Positions 1 to 9,080 of a DNA stretch of 64,000 nucleotides are shown piece by piece (positions within the stretch are counted from its first letter, which is position 1; each line of letters starts with the position of its first letter). Under the pieces are notes generated by a model, which had not been told where the DNA came from, did no database searches, and saw only the letters and a list, made by a program, of their open reading frames with translations. Made by a program: the position numbers and the translations under genes. Origin of the DNA: Neodiprion pinetum (Eukaryota > Arthropoda > Insecta > Hymenoptera > Diprionidae); NCBI RefSeq assembly GCF_021155775.2, contig NC_060235.2:24313598-24377597 (forward strand), in the 5' to 3' direction.

Positions 1-1904
1 AGCCCAGGCGCAAACTAAAGGCTGAAACAGAACTGAGTTATGAGTTGCGATTTCAAAACCCGAGGAATTTACGGAATATTAGAACAAAGGATAAAAACAA
101 TGAATACAAATAATTCAAAATCCAAGCGCTCAACTCTTTTGCATGAAACAACGGAACTCTGCATTGTAAGTGAAACTTGACACGCAGTCAACGTTTTCAA
201 TGTTCGTCAAAAAAGTTCACCCTGACGTCAAAATATTACAAGCTGTATTTACGTATCGTTGATTCTATGCAAGGTTGTCAAATTTTTTCGGTGTCATTGC
301 GCAGGGTGGGAAGAGTGCGTTAATCGTTGGTATAATATTTCATAATCACGGAGAGTGCTGAAGTAAAGTGAATAATTGAAAACGTTTCCAAAAATACAGT
401 ACTTGTTTTTAGTGTCGCGGTGAAAGCCCGCTGACAATCGGATTGTTGATAGGTAACGATCGTTGAGTGCGATTCGAACAAATCGCACATCCTAAAATCC
501 GTTGAAGACCTAATTCTTCGCAACTCCTCTGTTTGCTGCTGCTGAGCAGCGTGCAAAGGAGTCAAATTATCACCCAGCGGCTTGATGAGTCAGCATCGAC
601 TTCGTCGGGAGTAATAAGGTTCGTCAATAGGAGTTCATCTGGCAACAGGCTTTCGGTGGCCACTCAAGCTCCTGTGCCAAGAGACGCTCAAAGTGTTTTT
701 TTGTAATACCTGCTCCACGAGTCCCCTTATATGCGCCGAATACTTCTGCTATCTTACCGATTATTTGGCCAGCCATATTTTGCAGAATATAACGGACCTG
801 GTTTTGAAGTGCCTGGAGTTTTGGTACGGGTACTCCTGGTGCTCCTTTTGCACTTTGATTATCGACAAATGATTTTTTCGGTTTTGCGGCCGTTCGAAGC
901 ATTAGGCGCTCTCACCTTTTGATTTCGGAACTTTAATTTTTTTGTATCTCCACATTCTGTGCTTTGGCACTGCGCGCTGGTCGAATGGCGTTCCATTCTG
1001 CTGGTAGTAAATTTGATTTCCTTACGAATGGAAAAGCACGATGTTAACTTCAACGCTTATAACAGTTGATTTTAAACCGTCTGGATGCTACAAAAAACAA
1101 GATCAAACAATACAACTCGCCGCTCACAATCAATCGTTCTCCCGGTTAAAAATACTTTCGGTAATCTGGAGTCAACGGTGTTTGTCGAATAGAATTTCTC
1201 AACTATTCGCTCGATCATATACACTGATCGCGATTTGAATGCAATACCGCAAAGTGATCCCTGATACGCAGGAAACTGACTTTCTGCCCACGATGTCGTA
1301 CCATGTCCCTCTTTTCCTCCACCGTCAACACTATGGTCGGTATTTCTGCACTTTTCACCTGCCTTATTACAATTCCGTGCTAGTAAAGAATAAAAATGCT
1401 TTGAGTGGCAAACGCCCTGTAATCCTGATATCATTGAATATTATGTATAACAGCAATTTATCACTTCACTAAGAACCTCTGTAATTTATTTGCAATTCCG
1501 ACAGAGGATTTATTTGGAATAAGCCAACTCGATCTGAATTGAACGAAGAGGAGTTTTAGCCTGCAACTATAGCTTCGCCGAGACAATATTGTTTTAGCGT
1601 ACTTGGCTGTAACAATATTGCTCGACGATGGGTAATTGAAAATTTAACCTTCTACCCAAGCGCGTTTCACCGAACGATAAATAAATGTAAGTCGGTTTTG
1701 AGAGAAATCCGTTGTGTTGTGAATCACCAGCTGGCCCCACGTTTCGTAAACCAGATGCGGATTCTCCCTGGATGTGAACTAATCGGATCAAAGATATACT
1801 AAGGAAGCCCGTTTTTATAATTCAACAACTCTGTTTAGTAAGCCTCCGTTTAGTGATTTTTTGGCAGGATAATATTCTATATTTTATAGTAACTGATAAC
1901 TCAC
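1..1904. other. Non-coding or unresolved left flank
   Basis: No recognised gene. A minus frame with an ATG at 902 runs 92 codons to 624 and is rich in Lys, Gln and Pro. An overlapping minus frame lies at 1053-859, and both could be remnants of one decayed reading frame. The stretch 1072-1434 also holds short frames on both strands without recognisable motifs. It could be eroded transposon coding sequence. Confidence 0.3.
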
Positions 1905-1931
1905 TACACTGTAAAAAATTTGCGGTGTAAA

Positions 1932-2339
1932 CAAGCTCGGAGTTGTTGTTTAGGAATATCGGTGTCACAAACAACACCAATAAAGTGTATGAAAGACTCC
2001 GGCGATGTTGTTGTAATTAAAAATGGTGTTATCTTAACTAAATCAACACCATCTGCAGTGTTTAACTCATACTGACACCTTTTGGTGCAATTTAAATGAC
2101 TAAGGTGTTGATTCAGCCTCTTCAGAAGTTAGTAAGCAAGCTCGGTGTTATTGGCTGGGAATTTCGGTGTCACGAATAACACCAATAAAGTTTATGAAAT
2201 ACTCCGGCAATGTTGTTGGGATTAAAAATGATGTCATCTTACGTGAATCAACACCATCTGCAGTTTTTTACTCAAACAGACACATTTCGGTGCAATTTGA
2301 ATGATCAAGGTGTTGATTTACCCTCTTCAGAAGTTAGTA
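1932..2339 (+). repeat. Two ~205-bp tandem direct repeats in the left arm of the CACTG element
   Basis: Copy 1 (1932-2134) and copy 2 (2137-2339) both start CAAGCTCGG and end TCAGAAGTTAGTA. In between they keep the same order of blocks: CGGTGTCAC, AACACCAATAAAGT, GATGTTGTTG, TCAACACCATCTGCAGT and AAGGTGTTGATT. Each copy contains inverted GGTGT/ACACC pairs, so each can fold on itself. Confidence 0.85.
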
Positions 2340-2869
2340 TATCTTCAAAATAAAAATTCTCATAGTCACAATGAGCCTCGTCTGTGGTACGAGGTATACT
2401 CACTGTCTAGATGTCGGAAATCTTCGTACATAACTTGAGAATTGTATTCAGTGATTATATCTCACCGTGCGCGAGATTACTCGGGAAAAAAATAGTCCGC
2501 CCTAACACGATAAAATTAAATAAAAACAAACAAATTACAATTCGTATTTGATCCAATAAGATTATATCAGATTATACGCATGTATGTATAAATTAGTATA
2601 TATTATATGGGCAACATTTATTCGCTAATTCAAAATTTAGCACTATATGGTGTCGAAAATGACGAGTTGCGTGTGTTTAACAAGCTGACCGTGAGCCAGC
2701 CCTCGATCTTCCCGTTATCACACTGCAGGTTCCAAGTTGACGGAATAAAAAAATATTAATATCCAATTCGAATTTCGAACTACAAATTCAGATTCGTGAT
2801 TGATGTGTCGAAAGTCCTTGGATACCATATTACATGAAGATAATATGATTTTCTTTTATTTTGAACCAC

Positions 2870-3450
2870 TATAATGGATCCACCATTATGAATTTGGGAA
2901 TTCTGACCTTGGATTTGTTATCGGTGACCCAAAAAACCTCCGACTACTAATTTCTACCAAAATCCGAATATTTTTAGATTTTATTCCACCATATTGGATT
3001 CGCCATTTTAGATTTTGCAAATCTGACCCCATATTCGTGATCAACGACCCCAGAAATCTCATGGTACCAATTTTCATTCAAATCCGTTGATCCATTCTCA
3101 GGATATTTTTATTTTATATTTCGGAGATTTGTTGTTCGAATAATTCAAAAAGTACTGAACCGATCAAAGCAAAAATCTAATCAGTTCTAAGTTTTGAAAA
3201 GCCGCGTCGATTGGGACCAAAATCATTGAAATGCGGTGCCTCGTTTTTGAGATATCGTCGGATAAAAAAATTGATCAGATACGTATATACATACACACAT
3301 ACACACACACAGTCGTCCGTCCGAAAGCGGTCGGAGATGATTCTCTGGATCTTGAAACGTCAAGATTTAGTGAACACCTAACTTTTCATTTTCGGGGTGA
3401 TGACAATAATTTCCTTTTTTCTCCGAAAATGGAGAAACGGGAAGTTAAAA
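2870..3450 (+). repeat. Interspersed repeat copy A (inside the CACTG element)
   Basis: This block shares an ordered set of phrases with the minus strand of 6500-6890: AGTTCTAAG/AGTTCTGAG, then a GACCAAAATCAT core, then CTCGTTTT followed by a GATAT. It contains a CA-rich run at 3291-3311. It also holds a near-duplicated pair of sub-blocks with TTGGATT/GACCCCA wording at about 2880-3080. It looks like a non-autonomous repeat nested in the older element. No coding content was recognised. Confidence 0.5.
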
Positions 3451-3794
3451 AGCACCAAATAGTGTTGCTTCCAAACCGAAATGCAGTCTATAGAAGTTTT
3501 ATAGAAGTTCACACCGTCGATTGTTTACAATGTGTTGGTTTGACGGCGATGGTGTCAACCTCAAAATCCAAGTCTGTCACAGATTTGCGTGTACACCGAC
3601 ACAGTGTTGCATTGACACCGATATAATGTTGAATTGACACCGATGGTGTCAATCTGATGTCGAAAGCTCTTACGCGTACAAGTTTTAACATGCCGCAAGT
3701 CCTTAGCCCGCAGTCAGAGAAGCTCAGTTTCCTCCACGCGCGCTTACAAGCAGTCGCTTCGCATTTCAGGTAAAACGTGTTGTCTGCCTCGTGT

Positions 3795-3998
3795 ATGGTT
3801 CTAATTATGTCGGAATCAGATTTTGTTAATGTTTTTACCGTGACTTTGCTTAATATGGATGGCCCTGAAATGGAAAATGTGTTGATTGATAGTGCGCAGC
3901 AAGCAGCAAATGTGCAGGATGCACCGGATAGTGGTGACATTGTTACCGGGACATCTTTCCAGTTGCGAAAGGGACGATACAACGGGGAGACTAAATAG
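3795..3998 (+). CDS. Small open frame inside the CACTG element
   Basis: The ATG at 3795 opens 67 codons: an N-terminal hydrophobic stretch with SESDF and FTVTLL, then an acidic stretch, then a basic end at RKGRYNGETK. No family is recognised. It precedes the broken frames at 4493-5133 on the same strand and may be the N-terminal part of one transposon-encoded protein. The downstream part is frameshifted, so it is unlikely to be functional. Confidence 0.25.
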   Translation: MVLIMSESDFVNVFTVTLLNMDGPEMENVLIDSAQQAANVQDAPDSGDIVTGTSFQLRKGRYNGETK

Positions 3999-4492
3999 AT
4001 AAAAGTGCTCACTCCCAATGGCAAGCCCTTGGAATAGAATGATTTTATTATTACAGGTAAGTGTTAATAAATAATATTTTCCAATAAATCGTTAAATGCT
4101 ATTTTCTGTTCATCTAACACTATTTGGTGTTCTTTGAATAGTATCTAGGGTTCTTTCAACGCTCTATGGTGTTACTTTAAACCATTTGGTGCTGACTTGT
4201 ATAATTGAGTACCAACCAAGCATTATCATTTCATTCCGCGTACTGAATTACCAAAACGCTCGGTGTACACTAACCTATCTCCATTTGGTGAATTTATTGG
4301 AAATAAATTATTAAATTGGAATAAAATACTGCCACATTCTAGTCGGCATTGGCTTTGAAAAAAATTTTGAATTAACATATTTTATCTATATATAAGTGAA
4401 ACTTTAGCCCGATATTTTTTACAGGATCATATACAGTAGCGAATTATTTATGTGTTAATAAAACTATCTAGCATTTACTGATTTAAATTTCA

Positions 4493-5133
4493 GGAAATAT
4501 TCTATGACCCTGAAGGCCGGTCAGGTTACATCTCCTGGAGACTGCGCACCCTCAATAGACGTCGTCAGGTGCCAAGTAAAGAAGTTAAAATTGAGCAGAA
4601 AGAAAACGTTCGACCCCCAAAAATGTGTACCCTCACAATGAGGAAAGTGCGCAAGGACAGTTGATCTTCCTCCGCAATGCCTGTCCTAAGACACAAAAGA
4701 AAGAAATTTTATTGGCACAGGCGGAGGCAAATTTGATAGGTATGACAATTTTATATCTGAATTTTTGTTAGCGAGAAGCGATTTTCAATTTAATCCATCC
4801 GATAGAATATTCGTGGTGAAAAAAGTAGTTTCTGGATTTCTTTATAAAGTCGGATTTTCAATTGCAACCCATATTGATGAACAGACGGATCTACCCGTAT
4901 TTCAGGTCATCACTCATATCTTTGTACATCGCAATGTACCATTCGTTATTTGTACCAAATGTAAAACAAAATATTTTAGTGACGAGTACCATGCTTTTGT
5001 AGTCGAACCCAAAATTATAAAGACCTATAGTTTAATCGATCTCAATCTGTTGGATCATAAATATGCCTATGAATTTCATCAAAGTTATCACAAAACTACT
5101 ACGTTCGTAGTGCCGAAATGTCATATTTTTTAA
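4493..5133 (+). pseudogene. Decayed protein-coding remnant of the CACTG element
   Basis: Plus-strand reading gives protein-like pieces in shifting frames. The first is about 4493-4663 (EIFYDPEGRSGYISWRLRTL, then a basic run) and the second about 4641-4738 (QLIFLRNACPKTQKKEILLA). A third open stretch at 4765-5133 has no ATG, a paired-Cys motif (VICTKCKTKYF) and His-rich surroundings (SDEYHAF). I have an uncertain impression that the last piece resembles the C-terminal domain seen in uncharacterised insect transposon proteins. Stops and frame changes separate the pieces, so this is a relic. Confidence 0.4.
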
Positions 5134-5616
5134 ACGTACCTATATGCTACTATTTTCATCATTATCATAATTATAATCTATATGTATATTGTACTATTAG
5201 TTTTTACGCCGTTTCGTGTCACTCAATTCATATGTTCATATAAATGCATACGGTATTTAAAAGTTCCTATCCCGCAGAACGGAAAGTACAAACAATAATG
5301 ATTAATTATTATTTAGCCAATTTGTTGTTAAAGAGAAAATAAGTTTTGTACTTTTGATATCAAATATATAATATGTAAGATTATTCTAAGGTTCATGTGG
5401 TTATATATATTATATATATATGTATAAGCAAAAATAAGTTTATATATGTATATATTTGAAAGCACATGTAAGGTGTTTACCTATGTAATAGAAATTATAT
5501 ATTGACTTGGATTATCTTATGAATCACTGTATTTTATTTTTAAACCCTACCTCATGTGTCATATATGCATATACCTATATTCATATAAGAAAAAATAGTC
5601 GGTTTGCCAATTCTCT

Positions 5617-5990
5617 GGTGTTATTACCATGGTGTCAATTTTTTGGAGTTGTTTTTTGTTGTTGTATAGTGCTATATTGCGGATGTCAATTTTCTGGTGT
5701 TATCAACTGGGTGTCAGTTTTTTGGTGTTATTGCCAGGGTGTTAATCCGCTGGTGTTCATTCGCAAGGTGCTTATTCAGCGGTGCGGATTCTTATGGTGT
5801 CCATTTCGATGTTGTTATTTCGCAGGGTTCAAATTCCTTGGTGCTGATTTTTATGGTGTCATAATTGTCTGGGCGTCAATACTCTGGTGTTATTCTGAAG
5901 GTGTCAGGTTTCGGGTGTTACTGCAATCGGTGTTACTTCGGAACACCAAACTTTTAACACCGTCTGTTAACACCAAGCATGCACACCAAC
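5617..5990 (+). repeat. Degenerate ~18-19-bp GGTGT array in the right arm of the CACTG element
   Basis: About twenty GGTGT, GGTGC or related units recur every 18-20 bases from 5617 to 5990. They then switch to the ACACC orientation (5943-5983) and back before the right terminal repeat. An open frame runs across the array but encodes low-complexity Cys/Phe/Val-rich sequence and is not credible as a gene. Arrays like this near transposon ends are often transposase-binding sites; here that is inference. Confidence 0.7.
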
Positions 5991-6060
5991 GGAGTGGACT
6001 TTTCGGGACTACGCGTGGTGTTAAAATGGTGTTGATTTTGACACCAAATTTTTTACAGTG

Positions 6061-7789
6061 TACTGTTTCAGCCTTTAGTTTTCGCTTAAGTTTTGTGATT
6101 CTTCAATACCAAAAATACCGGTCTCGTAAAACGTGCCGCAGAGTGGGCGTGGGAATTCTGTAATAAGACGTCGAGATCCCGTTTTCACTTTTGATTTGGA
6201 TAATAAGCCACCCTGCTCCGTCACACTTCACATCACACTCCTCTCTCACACCATTTTGTGTTCGAGTAAGACTCCATTGGCACTGTTCGGAAGGTGGCTG
6301 AATTAGATTCCACTGTCTTTGGCTTGGAGTTCCGAATATACGAATATCAACTTGATGTCTAATTGCATTAGTATATTTTTCAACCTTCCGCTTCTTATTT
6401 TTCGTCAGCTAAAAAGAATAAGGGTAATTATTAGAATCGGCCTAAAACTTGTAAGTGAAGTTTTGACTTGATTTCGTCATTTTAAAATTTAGAGAATCAG
6501 GAACGACAATTTTTGGATGAATGCTTTGTGTGTGTATGTATGTATTTGTGCGATTCATTTCTTGTGCATAAATATCTTGAAAACGAGTCGGTTGATTTGG
6601 ATGATTTTGGTCTGTATCGACGAAACTTTTCGTGACTCAGAACTAATAAAATTTCGAATCTTATCAGTCCAGTAATTTTCGAGTTCTTTGAATTGGAAAA
6701 TCAAAAAAAGGAATAAAAATGATGATATCTCAGAAATGGATTAATGGATTTAAATTATTTTGGTCTCTACCGACACGGCCACGTCTTTTGACCGTGGAAT
6801 GACTAAACTTACGATCCAATTGGACCGATAGTCTGCGAGATATTTAAATGAATAAATAATAAAAACCTCTAGATTTTTTTAGTACACTATTATGGGTCTA
6901 GAAAAAGGTTCACATGCGCGCAGAGTGTGCAATCTGGACTAGATCCTAAAAAAAAAAATAAAATGAATAACTAAAAAAGTTTTGTGGATAATCTTAATTC
7001 AGAAGAAGCTTACATGTCTTTTCATTCAGTTTTTTTGTTCGATAATGATAGTTTTTTTTATATCGCTCTGCCTTAACGGTCTGACCTTCTAATCACACTC
7101 CGAATCTCGTTCTCTAAGATTACGATTTAATAGCCCCCTGCTTGGCCATTCTAACCGCCACTTTTAGAGCCAAATGCCAAATTTGCTCGCGGATATTCTC
7201 AAGTATATTCACCTATTCAGAGGAAGTGGAAGCTTTGGCAACGATCCTGATTTATAATTTCATAAGCTCGCAACCTGTTTTCACGAAAGTGGTTTACTTT
7301 CATCTTTTTTTTTTCCTACTCGTAACATTTAGTAACTTTGTGAGGCATAAACGATTTCAATTAAAGAATGTTTTCACGGTATTGAATAGTGAATGAAAAA
7401 TACATTACTCGGACGACGTAAATCAATACTTCTGTAAATATACTGATACAACGAGCACGGTTCCGTTCCGGGAGATGCCTCGGCGATGCCGCCAACTGCC
7501 ATCACACGGCTCGGCTTTCCTTTCGCGGAAGTGACGTTTGCTATGTGTAAAACGGGACGCTAGGTGCTCTTTGTGTAAATGCATGTAGTGTACGGCGTTA
7601 GATGTGCTGGATAGGGAAATAATTTTCGTACATGCTCGCGCATTCCGCCAGTTGATGTCACGACCAATCACAGTGAGCCTGCAGCGCAGGCGCGTGGTCG
7701 CGTACGCGATATAACATAACCTCAATCGTTACGTCACAATCCCATGAACAAACGTGGTGGATCAAGCGTCGTTTTCCGAAATTAATAAA
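6061..7789. other. Intergenic stretch with repeat; GC-rich near 7.45-7.75 kb
   Basis: No gene recognised before 7790. The part 6500-6890 is a repeat listed separately. From about 7440 to 7760 the sequence becomes CpG-rich, with a block containing CGTGACGT-like and CAATCA motifs, and could be the upstream region of the THAP frame that starts at 7790. Confidence 0.35.
6500..6890 (-). repeat. Interspersed repeat copy B
   Basis: On the minus strand this matches copy A at 2870-3450. It also contains two tandem sub-units of ~150 bp (about 6567-6715 and 6722-6845). Each has ATCT-GAAA, a GATTT/TTTTGGTCT phrase, a GACTAA/ACTAATA phrase and an ending near TCGAGTT/GCGAGAT. It is preceded by a TGTGTGTATGTATGTAT microsatellite. 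Confidence 0.5.
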
Positions 7790-7981
7790 ATGTTCAACTG
7801 TTCGATTCGGGGTTGTAAAAATCGTGTCGGGGCTCGCAAAGGTAAAAGTATTCGGTACTTCCGATTCCCCAAAGACCCTGAAGCTGTTGCGAAGTGGTTA
7901 AAAGTTTGCAGGAAACAAACGTTTTTCAAAACGAAACAACTATTCAAGTTGATATTGATCGATGAACGAACGTGGCGATGA
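7790..7981 (+). CDS. THAP zinc-finger domain, N-terminal exon or fragment
   Basis: The ATG at 7790 is followed at once by the THAP signature: CSIRGC (first Cys pair, C4 and C9), a basic stretch, YFRFPKDPEA and the conserved Trp in AKWLKVC. THAP domains bind DNA through a C2CH zinc site at the N-terminus of transcription regulators and of P-element-type transposases. The second half (Cys-x2-His) is missing, because the frame stops at 7981 after 63 residues. Either an intron begins before the stop or the copy is broken. No good donor stands out; a weak GTTGAT lies near 7945. A domain this close to its ATG is normal for the family. Confidence 0.55.
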   Translation: MFNCSIRGCKNRVGARKGKSIRYFRFPKDPEAVAKWLKVCRKQTFFKTKQLFKLILIDERTWR

Positions 7982-8843
7982 ATCTGATTGCTTTTACCAG
8001 CTTCATTGCTGAGATAGAGAGAACTTCCGTTATAATACTCGAAAACAGTATTTAAACACAAACAAGTGATATGAATATTGAAATAATTATTTTCAGAATT
8101 CCTGTAATGCAGGTTCGGTTATCATGGTGACGCAGGCCAACTTAGTCAATGTCATTTTTTTGAATGTTTTTATCATTGTTTCTAAGATTCTAATTTTATT
8201 TACAAAATTAAAATTTATCTGTGTAGCCGAATGAACTGATCTACCAAACACATTTAGTACAACGAGACAATTCATTGAAATCTCGTAAGAATACGGTCTT
8301 GGAGTTAGTATAATGTTGACGTAGCTAAGCCTTGGAATAAAACATCACTATTTTCTAACTTTACAATGATTTTGAAGCAGTAGAGTTTGCTAATATGAGT
8401 ATATTTTGGTGCGTCCAAGTTCACTGAATTTCGTACTACAAACTTAGAGTTGTGAAACAACGATCAACGCTCTCATACATGCATGATATTTTTTTTCTGT
8501 TCAGTGCGTCGGTTCACGTGGTTGGATGGAGCAATAAAATTATTCTCAATCACTCTCAATTCTTTTCTCAATTCTGGAAACTAGATGTTATCTCATGCGA
8601 AAAATAATCTGTTTCAAACATAAGTCCTGAATTACCGAAAAGGCATAACATTTACAAACATTTCCGTGCAGCAACTTCTTTCGTAATTACAATCGCGTTA
8701 CAACCCAAATAGCTTCAGTTTCCAATATATTTTAACTTCGCGCTCGAATCGGCACGTGCTGGAAACCTTTTTTCGTACATTCGAGGAATTGGGGCCACCA
8801 ATGATCGTCCATCGCCTCTGGACTTCAAATATCGTCTACGGTG

Positions 8844-9080
8844 ATGTATATATGTATTGGAGGGAAGCATTCCGCCGATGTCTTCAATGTGAAAAAAAAT
8901 GTAGAAACGAACCCGATCGAACAATACTTGCTAACGCTCAACGACGTATTGCAAAGAGAATTTCAAACATCCCAACGAAGCAATTTATTCGACGAAGTAA
9001 AATTTATTATTGCCGATGAACTTCGCGAAGGAGATGTTTCTCCAGCAGATTTTAGTACCTACATGTGCTCCGAGTGCTGA
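8844..9080 (+). CDS. Unassigned open frame downstream of the THAP exon
   Basis: The ATG at 8844 opens 78 codons. The middle looks protein-like: GGKHSADVFNVKKNVETNPI, then QRSNLFDEVKFIIADELREG and a C-terminal CSEC. No family recognised. It lies about 860 bases downstream of the THAP start on the same strand, so it could be a later exon of the same gene or transposon. A longer frame in another phase overlaps 8756-9019, so the reading is not secure. Confidence 0.22.
   Translation: MYICIGGKHSADVFNVKKNVETNPIEQYLLTLNDVLQREFQTSQRSNLFDEVKFIIADELREGDVSPADFSTYMCSEC

Larger units (their letters stand above)
1907..6060. mobile_element. 4.15-kb DNA transposon with CACTG termini and GGTGT-repeat arms
   Basis: The ends are inverted repeats: CACTGTAAAAAATTTG at 1907-1922 and its reverse complement ending at 6060, each followed inward by a GTGT-containing stretch. 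Both sides are flanked by TA (1905-1906 and 6061-6062), fitting a 2-bp target duplication. Both arms are loaded with GGTGT/ACACC units in both orientations: two ~205-bp direct repeats on the left and a long ~18-19-bp array on the right. The interior has broken open frames and a second repeat inserted at about 2870-3450. CACTG ends recall the CACTA/Mirage/Chapaev group, but no transposase catalytic domain is visible, so the superfamily is unassigned. Probably non-autonomous or decayed. Confidence 0.75.

Noticed and set aside
3231..4024. Overlapping frames of 131 (plus) and 171 (minus) codons
   Set aside because: Both overlap on opposite strands within repeat-derived sequence and have no recognised domain; the minus frame follows ACACC repeat text.
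5507..6163. 218-codon plus-strand frame
   Set aside because: It runs through the GGTGT array and encodes low-complexity Cys/Phe/Val text; openness comes from the repeat period.
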